Notes under the pieces: model-generated
The model's database searches: none
Told to the model about the DNA's origin: nothing
What the model saw: only the letters and a program-made list of their open reading frames with translations
Part shown: one piece after another, positions 39,756 to 49,484 of the stretch
Layout of the letters: each line of letters starts with the position of its first letter
Numbering within the stretch: position 1 is the stretch's first letter
Program-made: the position numbers and the translations under genes
NCBI RefSeq assembly: GCF_001642575.1
Contig: NZ_LXNG01000023.1
Location: 1 to 64,000, forward strand
DNA length: 64,000 bases
Reading direction: 5' to 3'
Origin: Xanthomonas floridensis
GTDB taxonomy: Bacteria > Pseudomonadota > Gammaproteobacteria > Xanthomonadales > Xanthomonadaceae

Positions 39756-41105
39756 ATGAAGTCCTTGGGCAGTGTGGCGATGCAGGTGGCGGTTGTGCTC
39801 GGCGTGGCGTTGGCGCCCGGTGCGCAGGCGCAAACCCTGGTGTGGGAAGAGAACTTCAACGGGCCGTCCATCGATGGCAACACGTGGACCTACGATGTTG
39901 GCAACGGCTGCCAGATCGGATTGTGCGGCTGGGGCAACGGCGAGATGCAGTACTACACCAGCCGCCCCGAGAACGCGCGCATCGACAACGGCCGGCTGGT
40001 GATCGAAGCGCGCCGCGAGGCTTTCCAGGGCATGCCGTTCACTTCGGCGCGGCTCAAGACCGAAGGCCGCATGCACTTCAAGTACGGCACGCTCGAAGCG
40101 CGCATCAAGACGCCGGTGGTCGGCAACGGGCTGTGGCCGGCCTACTGGATGCTGGGCACGATCGGCGTGTGGCCCGGCCGTGGCGAGATCGACCTGATGG
40201 AAGCCGGTATGGCGGCAGCGATTGCCAACGGCACCGCCAACCGCCGCATCGGTGCGGCCGTGCACTGGGACTACAACGGCTCGCAAGCCGACTACGACAC
40301 CAGCTACACCCACCCGGTGAACCTGCACAACGACTTCCATGTGTACCGGCTGACCTGGGACCCGCAGTTCCTGCGCGTGTCAATCGATGGGCAGCAATAC
40401 TTCGAATTCGCCATCTCCAACATCGAAGGCGCATCGCTGCACGAATTCCATCAGCAGCATTATCTGCTGCTCAATCTGGCCGTCGGCGGCACCTATACCG
40501 GCGTGACCTCGCCGGCGGCCGTCACCGCGCCGCTGCCCGGCAAGATGGAGATCGACTACATCCGCCTGTATCAAAACCCCGGATCGCAGCTGTACGTGGG
40601 CACGCAGCACGCCGCACCTGGCGGACGCTTTGGCGTGTTCACCGAGCAGACCGATACCAGCGCGCGGCTGACCTTCGGGCAGGATGCCGAACTGTATCTA
40701 TGGAACAACCTCAGCCCAATCGCGCAGGCGCCGTTCGAGGGTGGCAGCGTCATGGCCTACCGCGCCAATGCCGGCGCCTGGTTCGGGCTGGGCATCCAGA
40801 GCGATTACCGCAATCTGGCCGCCTACGCCGGTGGCGCGCTCAAGCTGCACCTGAAGACGACCACACCATCCACTTTCAAGATCGGCATCAACACCAGTTT
40901 TGGCGATAGCTGGGTGGATTTCGTGGCCGGTGGCAACCAGTATGGACTGGTGCGCGATGGAGCCTGGCACGCGGTGAGCATTCCCTTCAGCGCGTTCTAC
41001 GATCTGGACCTGCGGGCGGTGAAACAGCCATTCATGCTGGTAGCCGATCCGCCGGCAGCGCCGGTGGAGATCGCCATCGACAAGGTGTACTACCAGAGCC
41101 GCTGA
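39756..41105 (+). CDS. GH16 endo-beta-1,3-glucanase-like enzyme, secreted
   Basis: This 449-residue protein has a signal peptide (KSLGSVAMQVAVVLGVALAP, cleaved near GAQAQ). The GH16 domain occupies residues about 27-280: WEENFNGPSIDGNTWTYDVG at the start and the catalytic GEIDLMEAG with Glu144, Asp146 and Glu149, the ExDxxE form of laminarinases. The C-terminal 160 residues (GRFGVFTEQTDTSARLTFG, LHLKTTTPSTFKIGINTSFG) form a beta-sandwich that resembles a carbohydrate-binding module. Laminarin- or mixed-linkage glucan is the expected substrate. Confidence 0.93.
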   Translation: MKSLGSVAMQVAVVLGVALAPGAQAQTLVWEENFNGPSIDGNTWTYDVGNGCQIGLCGWGNGEMQYYTSRPENARIDNGRLVIEARREAFQGMPFTSARLKTEGRMHFKYGTLEARIKTPVVGNGLWPAYWMLGTIGVWPGRGEIDLMEAGMAAAIANGTANRRIGAAVHWDYNGSQADYDTSYTHPVNLHNDFHVYRLTWDPQFLRVSIDGQQYFEFAISNIEGASLHEFHQQHYLLLNLAVGGTYTGVTSPAAVTAPLPGKMEIDYIRLYQNPGSQLYVGTQHAAPGGRFGVFTEQTDTSARLTFGQDAELYLWNNLSPIAQAPFEGGSVMAYRANAGAWFGLGIQSDYRNLAAYAGGALKLHLKTTTPSTFKIGINTSFGDSWVDFVAGGNQYGLVRDGAWHAVSIPFSAFYDLDLRAVKQPFMLVADPPAAPVEIAIDKVYYQSR

Positions 41106-41220
41106 ACGCGGCGATGCATGTGCAGCCAGCGATCAGCGCTGGCCGCGGCACCGTTCGAAACCAGGATGACCCGGTGCAGGGAGGGGATGCAGCCGCTCAA
41201 GGCGCGGCGGCCGGCGGTGC

Positions 41221-41589
41221 TCAGGCGCTGGCGGCCACGCCCTTCAGCATGTCGATGAGCTGGCGCAAGCGATACGGCTTGGGCAGGAAATCGACCCGTG
41301 CCGGCAGCGGCGGCAGCTGCGCCTTGGCAAAGCCCGACGCCAGGATCACGCGCGCCTGCGGCAGCAGCTGTGCCACCTGCTCGCTCAGTTCGATGCCCGA
41401 CATGCCGTTGGGCATGCGGATGTCGCTAAACACCACGTCGTAAGGGCCGCTCTCGCGCAGCATGCGCAACGCGCCGTGGCCATCGTCGGCGGTGTCGACA
41501 CTGATGCCGGCATCGCGCAGGGCCTCGCCGATCAACTCGCGCAGTTCTTCTTGATCTTCCACCATCAGCAGGCGCAGGGGTTCAGTCAT
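41221..41589 (-). CDS. Single-domain response regulator
   Basis: This 122-residue receiver starts at the ATG at 41589 (TEPLRLLMVEDQEELRELIG). The acidic pair is in VEDQEE, the phospho-acceptor Asp in VVFSDIRMPNG and the conserved Lys in VDFLPKPYRL. There is no output domain. Its start overlaps the stop of the PAS kinase gene by 8 bases, so they form a pair in one transcript. Confidence 0.92.
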   Translation of the reverse strand: MTEPLRLLMVEDQEELRELIGEALRDAGISVDTADDGHGALRMLRESGPYDVVFSDIRMPNGMSGIELSEQVAQLLPQARVILASGFAKAQLPPLPARVDFLPKPYRLRQLIDMLKGVAASA

Positions 41590-42745
41590 GCTCGGCCTCC
41601 TCGATGGCCGGGAGAAACAGGGTGACAGTGGTGCCGCGTCCTGGTGCGGTCTCGATCTCGGCAAAACCGCCGGACTGGGATGCAAAGCCGAATACCTGGC
41701 TCAATCCGAGGCCGGAGCCCTTGCCAACATCCTTGGTGGTGAAAAACGGTTCGCTGGCGCGCTGCGCCACGTGCACCGACATGCCCGGGCCGTCGTCGCG
41801 CACCGCAATGCCGACATAGCGACGCGCGGCGCCGTGCGGGTCCGATGGCGCAACGCGCTGCTGCACGTCGGTGCTCAAGATGATCGCGCCACCGTTGGGC
41901 ATCGCATCGCAGCTATTGAACACCAGATTGAGCAGTGCCGATTCGAGCTGACTGGGGTCAACACACACATCCGGCAATGCATCGGGCAGCTGCAACGCCA
42001 AGCCAGTTCCCGCCGGGCAGGCGCGGCGCAGTAGCTCCAGTGCGCGCGTCACCACCGCGTTGGCGGCATGTCGTTCCGGTGCCAGCCGTTGACCGCGCGC
42101 AAACGACAGCAGCTGCCGCGTCAGCAAGGTGCCGCGATCCACCGCCGTCTGCGCCGCTTCCACCAGCATGCGCGTGCGCGCATCGTCGCCGGCGCGCAAG
42201 GCGATCAGGTCCAGGCTGGTCACCATCACCGTCAGCAGGTTGTTGAAATCGTGCGCCATGCCCAGCGTCAGTCTGCCCAGCGCTTCGATCTTCTGCGATT
42301 GCAACAGCGCGTGCTGCGCCTGTTGCAGCAGTCGCTGCGCTTCATGGCGGTCGGTGACATCGCGGGTGATCTTGGCAAAGCCGACCAGCACGCCAAATTC
42401 CAGCACCGGTTCGATCACCACGCTGGCCCAGAAGCGGCTGCCGTCCTTGCGCAGGCGCCAGCCTTCGGTGGCCAGGCGCCCCTGCTGGCGGGCAAGCTCG
42501 AGATTGCGCATCGGCTCGTTGCGCTGCACATCCTCGGGCAGGTAAAAACGCGAGAAATGGACGCCGAGCACCTCATCGGCGCAGTAGCCCTTGATGCGCT
42601 CGCCACCGGGGTTCCAGCTGCGCACATGCCCTGCGACATCGAGCATATAAATGGCGTAGTCGGAAACGCTCTGCACCAACAGCTGGCACTGCCGGCTGTC
42701 GTGGGACAGCGGCCCCGCGTTGTCGATGGCCGTCTGGGCATCCAT
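41582..42745 (-). CDS. PAS-domain sensor histidine kinase
   Basis: This 387-residue cytoplasmic kinase is read from the ATG at 42745 (DAQTAIDNAGPLSHDS); an in-frame ATG at 42790 is possible. A PAS domain (SVSDYAIYMLDVAGHVRSWN, then GERIKGYCADEVLG) with PAC motif (ITRDVTDRHEAQRLL) precedes the dimerisation helix with His in LTLGMAHDFNNLLTV. The ATPase has N-box NLVFNSCDAMPNG, G1 DDGPGM, F-box EPFFTTK and G2 GSGLGLSQ. No membrane helix is present. It is cotranscribed with the receiver at 41221. Confidence 0.93.
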   Translation of the reverse strand: MDAQTAIDNAGPLSHDSRQCQLLVQSVSDYAIYMLDVAGHVRSWNPGGERIKGYCADEVLGVHFSRFYLPEDVQRNEPMRNLELARQQGRLATEGWRLRKDGSRFWASVVIEPVLEFGVLVGFAKITRDVTDRHEAQRLLQQAQHALLQSQKIEALGRLTLGMAHDFNNLLTVMVTSLDLIALRAGDDARTRMLVEAAQTAVDRGTLLTRQLLSFARGQRLAPERHAANAVVTRALELLRRACPAGTGLALQLPDALPDVCVDPSQLESALLNLVFNSCDAMPNGGAIILSTDVQQRVAPSDPHGAARRYVGIAVRDDGPGMSVHVAQRASEPFFTTKDVGKGSGLGLSQVFGFASQSGGFAEIETAPGRGTTVTLFLPAIEEAEHD

Positions 42746-42901
42746 CTGGCGATGTTCCCCGGAAAAGCGCGCGACCTTAGTGACGTGCACGTGAAGGTTG
42801 CGTGCAAGCAGTCACAGCCGCAAAAGCGTCAAAAACCCGGCGATTTGCGCGTGAAACTTATCGGCTACCATGACCGCCCTCCCAGTTTCGGTCCGCGCCT
42901 C

Positions 42902-45900
42902 ATGCAGAACATCCCGACCACACGCGACCGCTGGATCTGGGTGTGCGCGGGGGCCTTGATGGCAGGGACATTGGGCGCAGAGCTGGTGACGCCGCTCGGC
43001 TATGCCGTGTGGCTGACCTACTTCATGGCCGTTGGCGTCACCGTGTTCCAGAACCGCCCGCAGGTTCCCATCGTGGTCGGCGTGCTGTCGTGCGTGCTGC
43101 TGGCAACCGGCTTTCATCTGGCGCCACCGAGCACCAATTCGAGCTTCTCGTCGATCAATCGCAGCATCGGCGGCGTGTCGTTCCTGGCGATGGCGCTGGT
43201 GGTGACGCAGGCGATTCGGGCGCGGCGCCAGGCCGAAGTGGCGCTGTGGCTGCAGCAGGCCGAAAACACCGTGGAAGCCAGCCTGCGTGGCGACCAGAGT
43301 CCACAAGACCTGGCCGATGCCGCGGTGCGCGCCCTGTGCGAGACGCTGGATGCGCAGGTCGGGGCCTTGTATCGCATCGAAGGCGATCGCCTGCGGCTGA
43401 CCGGCGGCGCGGCGCTGCCGGTGGACATGCCGGCCTCGCTGCCAACCACTGCCGGCCAATGGGGCGAGGTATTGCAGCGGGCAGCGGTGCGCCGGGTGCG
43501 CGGCGTGGATGCCGGGCATCTGCAGATCGCCTCCGGTCTGGGCCAGAGCGCCTGCCAGGAACTGTTGCTGGCCCCGGTCACCGCCGATGGGCGGGTGATC
43601 GGCCTGCTGGAGCTGGGTCGTGTCAGCGATGCGCGCCCGGCCGCCACACGCGAGGAAGACCTGCTGACACGCTGTGGCGAAAACATCGGCCTGGCCTTGC
43701 GCACCGCGCTGCTGCGCGCGCAGTTGGTGGCCCTGCTGGAAGAAACCCAGCGCCAGAGCGAGGAACTGCAGACGCAGCAGGAAGAACTGCGCGTTGCCAA
43801 CGAAGAACTGGAAGAACAAAGCCGCAGCCTGCAGCAGTCGCAGAGCGATCTGGAGCAGCAGCAGGCCGAGCTGGAACAGATCAACGTGCAGCTGGAAGAG
43901 CGCACTCAGGCGCTGGAAGCGCAGAAGCAGGCCTTGCTGGTTGCGCAGAACCAGCTGGTGCGCAATGGCAATGAGTTGGCGACCGCCTCGCGCTACAAGT
44001 CCGAGTTCCTGGCCAACATGTCGCACGAGTTGCGCACACCGCTCAACAGCGCGCTGATCCTGGCCAAGCTGCTGGCCGACAACAAGGACGGCACGCTCAG
44101 CGCCGAACAGGTGAAATACGCACAGGCGATCCTGTCCTCCAACAACGACCTGCTGGCGCTGATCAACGACATCCTGGACCTGTCCAAGATCGAGGCCGGG
44201 CATGTGGAGCTGGCCGATGAAACCGTGGACACCGGCAGCATCGTGCAGCGGCTGCGCGCCACCTTCGAACCGCTGGCGCGGCAGAAGGGCCTGACCCTGG
44301 AGATCGAAGCCGAGGTCGGCGCCCCCAGCCAGCTGGTGGTCGACAACCAGCGCCTGCAGCAAATCCTCAAGAACCTGCTGGCCAACGCGGTCAAGTTCAC
44401 CGAGCACGGCAAGGTGCGTCTGTCGATCCAGGCGCATACCGCCGGGCGGGTGCTGTTCAAGGTGGAAGACACCGGCATCGGCATTGCGCGCGAGCAGACC
44501 GAGGTGATTTTCGAAGCATTCCGGCAGGCAGACGGCAGCACACGGCGGCGCTATGGCGGCACCGGCCTGGGGCTGTCGATCTCGCGCGATCTGGCGCAAC
44601 GCATGGGCGGCAGCATCCGCGTGGACAGCGAGCCAGGACGCGGCAGCTGCTTCACGCTTGAGCTGCCCACCGACGGTGCACCGGCAGAAGGCGTCACCAC
44701 TCCTGACACCGACCTTGCTGCCACTGCACCAGCATCGGCAGCCGGGTCTGCGCAACGCCCGTACGCGGGCCTGGCGAGTGCAGCGCAGTTTGGCAACGCC
44801 AGTACCCCCGCGCTCACGCCGCCGTTGCCGATTCCCGCCGCCGGCGCCGCGCCACTGCAGCCTGCGCTGGACGATCGCGATCAGCGGTTGCGGCCGGGCC
44901 GCCTGATCCTGGCGGTGGAAGACGACACCCGCTTTGCGCAGGCGCTGGTCGATCTGGCGCATGAACTGGACTTCGACTGCGTGGTGGCGCCCAGTGCCGA
45001 AGAGGCATTGCGCCTGGCTGCCGAACTGCGCCCCAGCGGCATCCTGCTGGACATCGGCCTGCCGGATGCCTCCGGCCTGAGCGTGCTCGAACGCCTCAAG
45101 CGCGACCCCGCCACCCGCCATATCCCGGTGCATGTGGTGTCCGCACTGGAACGCAGCCAGATTGCACTGGAACTGGGCGCGGTGGGCTATCTGATCAAGC
45201 CGGCCACACGCGACCTGCTGGCCGGTGCCATCCGCCAGCTGGAAGAAACCAACGAACGTGCAGTGCGACGCCTGCTGATCGTCGAGGACGACAGCGCCTT
45301 GCGTGCCAATCTGCAGCTGCTGCTGGCACGCGACCAATTGGAGATCGTGGCCGTGGGCACGATTGCCGAAGCGATGGAGCAACTGGCCGGCTCCACCTTC
45401 GATTGCATGGTCACCGACCTGGCACTGCCGGACGGCAGCGGCTACGACCTGCTCGAACGCATGGCCGGCAATGATGCAGTGGCCTTCCCGCCGGTGATCG
45501 TCTACACCGGCCGCGCGCTGACGCGCGACGAAGAACAGCGGCTGCGCCGCTATTCCAAGAGCATCATCATCAAGGGCGTGCGCTCGCCCGAGCGCCTGCT
45601 CGACGAAGTAACGCTGTTCCTGCACAGCGTGGAAGCCTCGCTGCCGAGCGATCAGCAACGCCTGCTGCGCGAGGCGCGTCGCCGCGATGCGGTGCTCGAC
45701 GGCGCCACCGTGCTGCTGGCCGAAGACGATGTGCGCAATATCTTCGCGCTGTCCAGCGTGCTTGAGCCACTGGGCGTGACGCTGGAAATCGCCCGCAACG
45801 GACGCGAAGCGCTGGAGCGCCTGGCCACGCGCGACGTGGACTTGGTGCTGATGGACATCATGATGCCGGAGATGGATGGCCTGACCGCGATGCGCCAGAT

Positions 45901-46066
45901 CCGCGCCAATCGGCAATGGCAGGATCTGCCCATCATCGCGCTCACCGCCAAGGCCATGGCCGACGACCGCGAACGCTGCCTGGAAGCCGGCGCCAACGAC
46001 TACATCGCCAAGCCCATCGACGTGGACAAGCTGGTGTCGCTGTGCCGCGTCTGGTGCTCGCGATAA
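42902..46066 (+). CDS. GAF-hybrid histidine kinase with three receiver domains
   Basis: This 1054-residue protein starts at the ATG at 42902 (QNIPTTRDRWIWVC). About four membrane helices occupy residues 10-110, then a GAF domain (to about 275) and a long coiled coil (ETQRQSEELQTQQEELRVAN). HisKA has His in FLANMSHELRTPLNS near residue 375, and the ATPase follows to about 600 (LANAVKFTEHG, GTGLGLSISRDLAQ). Three receivers begin near residues 667 (ILAVEDDTRF), 791 (LLIVEDDSAL) and 936 (VLLAEDDVRN); the first and third keep the phospho-Asp (LLDIGLPDAS, LMDIMMPEMD), and the second has TDLALPDGSG. Its stop overlaps the CheR start (TAATG). Confidence 0.93.
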   Translation: MQNIPTTRDRWIWVCAGALMAGTLGAELVTPLGYAVWLTYFMAVGVTVFQNRPQVPIVVGVLSCVLLATGFHLAPPSTNSSFSSINRSIGGVSFLAMALVVTQAIRARRQAEVALWLQQAENTVEASLRGDQSPQDLADAAVRALCETLDAQVGALYRIEGDRLRLTGGAALPVDMPASLPTTAGQWGEVLQRAAVRRVRGVDAGHLQIASGLGQSACQELLLAPVTADGRVIGLLELGRVSDARPAATREEDLLTRCGENIGLALRTALLRAQLVALLEETQRQSEELQTQQEELRVANEELEEQSRSLQQSQSDLEQQQAELEQINVQLEERTQALEAQKQALLVAQNQLVRNGNELATASRYKSEFLANMSHELRTPLNSALILAKLLADNKDGTLSAEQVKYAQAILSSNNDLLALINDILDLSKIEAGHVELADETVDTGSIVQRLRATFEPLARQKGLTLEIEAEVGAPSQLVVDNQRLQQILKNLLANAVKFTEHGKVRLSIQAHTAGRVLFKVEDTGIGIAREQTEVIFEAFRQADGSTRRRYGGTGLGLSISRDLAQRMGGSIRVDSEPGRGSCFTLELPTDGAPAEGVTTPDTDLAATAPASAAGSAQRPYAGLASAAQFGNASTPALTPPLPIPAAGAAPLQPALDDRDQRLRPGRLILAVEDDTRFAQALVDLAHELDFDCVVAPSAEEALRLAAELRPSGILLDIGLPDASGLSVLERLKRDPATRHIPVHVVSALERSQIALELGAVGYLIKPATRDLLAGAIRQLEETNERAVRRLLIVEDDSALRANLQLLLARDQLEIVAVGTIAEAMEQLAGSTFDCMVTDLALPDGSGYDLLERMAGNDAVAFPPVIVYTGRALTRDEEQRLRRYSKSIIIKGVRSPERLLDEVTLFLHSVEASLPSDQQRLLREARRRDAVLDGATVLLAEDDVRNIFALSSVLEPLGVTLEIARNGREALERLATRDVDLVLMDIMMPEMDGLTAMRQIRANRQWQDLPIIALTAKAMADDRERCLEAGANDYIAKPIDVDKLVSLCRVWCSR

Positions 46067-46890
46067 TGAACCCGGTGGAACTGTTCGACCTGGAATTGCG
46101 GGTGCTGCTGGAGGCCGTCTACCAGCGCTATCACTACGATTTTCGCGATTACGCGGTGTCGTCGCTGCGCCGGCGCATGCGCCATGCGATGGCGCGCTTC
46201 GAGTGCGCGCGCGTGGCCGACCTGCAGCACCGCCTGCTGCACGAGCCGGATACCTTCGCGCAGGCGATGCAGTTCTTCACCGTGCAGGTGTCGGAGATGT
46301 TCCGCGACCCGGCGTACTTCCGGGTCCTGCGCGAGCATGCGCTGCCGGTGTTGCGTACCTACCCGTCGATCAAGCTATGGGTGGCCGGCTGCAGTACCGG
46401 CGAAGAGGTCTGGTCGCTGGCGATCCTGCTGCACGAGGAAGGCCTGCTGGAAAGAGCGGTGATCTATGCCACCGACATCAATCCCGAGGCGCTCACCATG
46501 GCCGAAGCCGGTGCCTACGGTATCGACCGGATTGCGCAGTTCAGCCGCAATTATCTGGATGCCGGTGGCCTGGGCTCGTTGTCGGATTACTACACCACCG
46601 CCTACGACGGCGCGGTGTTCGACCGTCGCCTGAAGCGCAACATCGTGTTCGCCGATCACAGCCTGGCCACCGACACGGTGTTCTCGGAAGTGCATCTGGT
46701 GTCCTGTCGCAATGTGCTGATCTATTTCAACCGCAGCCTGCAGGACCGCGCGGTGGGTCTGTTCTTCGAGGCACTGGTGCACCGCGGGTTCCTGGGCCTG
46801 GGCAGCAAGGAATCGCTGCAGTTCGGTGCGCATGCGCAGGCGTTTGAAACCTGCGCGCGCGAACAACGCCTGTATCGGAAGGCCGCATGA
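46066..46890 (+). CDS. CheR-type protein methyltransferase
   Basis: This 274-residue protein starts at 46066, overlapping the previous stop by one base. The N-terminal all-helical CheR domain (DFRDYAVSSLRRRMRHAMAR) and the Rossmann SAM-binding domain (IKLWVAGCSTGEEVWSLAIL, then IYATDINPEALTMAEAG and VHLVSCRNVLIYF) are both present. CheR methylates Glu side chains of chemoreceptors, but in this kinase operon the substrate may be a signalling protein such as the long coiled coil of its neighbour. No TPR extension is seen. Confidence 0.93.
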   Translation: MNPVELFDLELRVLLEAVYQRYHYDFRDYAVSSLRRRMRHAMARFECARVADLQHRLLHEPDTFAQAMQFFTVQVSEMFRDPAYFRVLREHALPVLRTYPSIKLWVAGCSTGEEVWSLAILLHEEGLLERAVIYATDINPEALTMAEAGAYGIDRIAQFSRNYLDAGGLGSLSDYYTTAYDGAVFDRRLKRNIVFADHSLATDTVFSEVHLVSCRNVLIYFNRSLQDRAVGLFFEALVHRGFLGLGSKESLQFGAHAQAFETCAREQRLYRKAA

Positions 46891-47471
46891 GCGCCCTGCC
46901 GGTGCAGCCGCGCTTCGACGCGGTGGTGATCGGGGCATCGGCCGGCGGGGTCACGGCGCTGCAGGCGCTGTTGTCCAGCCTGCCGGCCGCCCTGCCGATG
47001 CCCGTGCTGGTGGTGCTGCACCTGCCGCGCGACCGCGCCAGCCATGTGGCCGAACTGATGGATGCGCGCTGCGCGCTGCCGGTGCGCGAGGCCGAAGACA
47101 AGCAGCCGTTACTGGCCGGCACGGTCACCATCGCTCCGCCTGATTACCACCTGCTGGTGGAAAGCCGCGACAGCCTGGCGTTGTCGATGGATGCACCGGT
47201 GCTGTTTTCGCGCCCGGCAATCGACCCTTTGTTCGAGTCGGCCGCCGATGTGTTTGCCGAGCGCCTGCTGGCGATCCTGCTCACTGGCGCCAGCAGCGAT
47301 GGCAGCGCCGGCGTGGCGGCCGTGCGCGCCGCCGGCGGCACGGCCTGGATCCAGCTGCCCGACGATGCAGCCTCCCCCTTGATGCCCGCCTCCGCGCTTG
47401 CCCACGCCGGCGCCGATGCGGTGCTGACCCTGCAGGCGATCTGCAGCGAACTGGAAACCTTTCACCCATGA
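46887..47471 (+). CDS. Stand-alone CheB-type methylesterase domain
   Basis: This 194-residue protein overlaps CheR by 4 bases and consists only of the CheB catalytic domain. The triad is visible as Ser in VVIGASAGGVTALQ, His in VVLHLPRDRASH and Asp in LLTGASSDGSAG. The usual N-terminal receiver is absent, so activity is not switched by its own phosphorylation. The next gene supplies a receiver, overlapping by 4 bases. With CheR it would make a reversible methylation pair for this cluster. Confidence 0.9.
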   Translation: MSALPVQPRFDAVVIGASAGGVTALQALLSSLPAALPMPVLVVLHLPRDRASHVAELMDARCALPVREAEDKQPLLAGTVTIAPPDYHLLVESRDSLALSMDAPVLFSRPAIDPLFESAADVFAERLLAILLTGASSDGSAGVAAVRAAGGTAWIQLPDDAASPLMPASALAHAGADAVLTLQAICSELETFHP

Positions 47472-48592
47472 ACCTCACCGCGACCGGCCCTGCTGCGCCC
47501 GGCGACGAACCCGCCAAGATCCTGATCGTGGACGATGTGCCGCAGAATCTGGTGGCGATGGAAGCGCTATTGCAACGCGACGGCATCGAAGTGCTGTGCG
47601 CCGCCTCCGGTGCGCAGGCGCTGGAGCTGCTGCTCGAGCACGACGTGGCGCTGGCCCTGCTCGATGTGCACATGCCGGAGATGGACGGATTTTCGTTGGC
47701 CGAACTGATGCGCGGCTCGCAGCGCACCCGGCATGTGCCGATCATTTTCCTGACCGCTTCGCCGAACGACCCGATGCGCGCGTTCCAGGGCTATGAGACC
47801 GGCGCGGTGGATTTCCTCCACAAGCCCATCGAGCCGCACGTGATCCTGAGCAAGGTCAACGTGTTCATCGAGTTGTACCAGCAGCGGCGCCTGCTCAAGG
47901 CACGCAACGCCTCGCTGGAACGTGCACTCACGCTCAACGAAACCATGATGGCGGTACTCACCCACGACCTGCGCACGCCGTTGTCGGTGATTTTGTTGTG
48001 CGCCGACAAGCTCAGTCTGGACGTGGAGGCAGATGGTTCGGCGGCACGCACGCTCGACCACCTGGAAAACAGCGCGCGCCGCATGGCGCGCATGGTCGAG
48101 CAGTTGCTGGATTTCTCGCGCCTGCGCACCGATGGGTTGCCGATGCAGTTCGCCCCCTGCAATTTCGGCGAGGTGGCGCACGGCGTGGTGGGTGAGGTGG
48201 CGCAGGCCAATCCGCACACCACCATCGACCTGCGCACCGAGGGCGACCTGCACGGCGATGGCGACGGCGACCGGTTGGCCCAGGTGGTGTCCAACCTGGT
48301 CGGCAATGCCGTGCTGCATGGCGGCCAGCATCCGGTGCAGGTGCATCTGGACGGGCGCGAACGCGACACCCTGCGGCTGTCGGTACGCAATGCCGGGCAT
48401 ATCCCCGATAGCCTGATGCCGCGCCTGTTCGAGCCGTTCAAGGCCAGCTTCCATGCCAGCCAGGGACTGGGACTGGGGCTGTTCATTGCCGACCAGTTCG
48501 TCAAGGCACATGGCGGTACCTTGCAGGCACGCAACGAAGACGGCGAAGTGGTGTTCGAAGCCCGGCTGCGCCGCCACAACCTGGCGGCCTGA
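47468..48592 (+). CDS. Receiver-histidine kinase (response regulator with kinase output)
   Basis: This 374-residue protein starts with a receiver (AKILIVDDVPQNLVAMEALL, phospho-Asp in LALLDVHMPEMDG, Lys in DFLHKPIEP). A HisKA domain with His in VLTHDLRTPLSVIL and an ATPase (LVGNAVLHGG, GLGLGLFIADQFVKAHGG) follow. The order receiver then kinase is as in several hybrid modules of this group. It is the last gene of the four-gene overlapping cluster beginning at 42902. Confidence 0.92.
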   Translation: MNLTATGPAAPGDEPAKILIVDDVPQNLVAMEALLQRDGIEVLCAASGAQALELLLEHDVALALLDVHMPEMDGFSLAELMRGSQRTRHVPIIFLTASPNDPMRAFQGYETGAVDFLHKPIEPHVILSKVNVFIELYQQRRLLKARNASLERALTLNETMMAVLTHDLRTPLSVILLCADKLSLDVEADGSAARTLDHLENSARRMARMVEQLLDFSRLRTDGLPMQFAPCNFGEVAHGVVGEVAQANPHTTIDLRTEGDLHGDGDGDRLAQVVSNLVGNAVLHGGQHPVQVHLDGRERDTLRLSVRNAGHIPDSLMPRLFEPFKASFHASQGLGLGLFIADQFVKAHGGTLQARNEDGEVVFEARLRRHNLAA

Positions 48593-48952
48593 CCGCCGCA
48601 GCGGTTCCGGCACCCGCACCGCACAGCGGATACCGACCGCATCCTGCAGGGGCGGCGCCCCGCCGATGGGTATCCCTGCCCGACCAGCGGAGTTGGGCGC
48701 TGTCATCGGCCAATCGAGCCTGCGCGTGCTGCCTGCAGCCGGCCGAGCGAGCGCGACAGGCGCTGCCCGTGGCACACGCTACGTGACAGCCAACTCGAGC
48801 AGTGCCGATCGGCCGCATGCGCCGTATGCTCGTGTGGCAAGCGCGCTGGATGCACGCTCCTGTCCCCCCACTGCTTTCCACGTTCTTGGCCGCACCAACA
48901 CCCCTTGGTCATCCTCAGGTGCACGCCGTGCACCCAGTCTGCGGAGATGGTT
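48593..48952. other. Intergenic region without a gene
   Basis: About 360 bases between the kinase cluster and the DUF1428 gene. No gene or strong hairpin stands out. GCGGAG just before 48953 is the ribosome site of the next gene. Confidence 0.4.
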
Positions 48953-49318
48953 ATGTCGTATATCGATGGGTTTGTGCTTGCCGTGCCCACGGCCAACAAG
49001 GACGCGTTTATCGCCCATGCCCGCATGGGCGATGCGGTCATCATGGAATACGGCGCGCTGCGCGTGGTGGAGTGCTGGGGCGACGATGTCCAGCAGGGGC
49101 AATGGACCGATTTCTATCGCGCGGTCGAGGCCACCGAGGACGAAACCGTGGTGTTTTCCTGGATCGAATGGCCGGACAAGGCCACCCGCGACGCAGGCAT
49201 GCGCAAGATGATGGAGGACCCGCGCATGGACCCGTCGGTCAACCCGATGCCCTTCGACGGCAAACGCATGATCTATGGCGGCTTTGTTCCGACCGTGGTG
49301 CTGGGGCAGTCGGCCTGA
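48953..49318 (+). CDS. DUF1428 family protein
   Basis: This 121-residue protein starts at the ATG at 48953 after GGAG with good spacing. It matches DUF1428 (dimeric alpha-beta barrel fold): SYIDGFVLAVPTANKDAFIA, RVVECWGDDV, FSWIEWPDKATRDAGM and FDGKRMIYGGFVP. The fold resembles YciI/EthD-like small proteins; no reaction is known. Confidence 0.9.
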   Translation: MSYIDGFVLAVPTANKDAFIAHARMGDAVIMEYGALRVVECWGDDVQQGQWTDFYRAVEATEDETVVFSWIEWPDKATRDAGMRKMMEDPRMDPSVNPMPFDGKRMIYGGFVPTVVLGQSA

Positions 49319-49484
49319 ACACGCGGCGTGCGCTCCAGCCGTAGCGCACCATGCAGTGCGGTGCGGCTGGGAGCATGACGCCGCTGTCGCGCGTCGTGGT
49401 GGCTACACTGGCGGCCTGTCGCCGCGTTCGCCGCCAAGGTGGCGCAACCAGGCGAACGCCCTGCCCGACCACCGGAGACTCTGC

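Noticed and set aside
42812..45916. 1034-codon frame antisense to the hybrid kinase
   Set aside because: It is a GC-driven shadow of the kinase gene.
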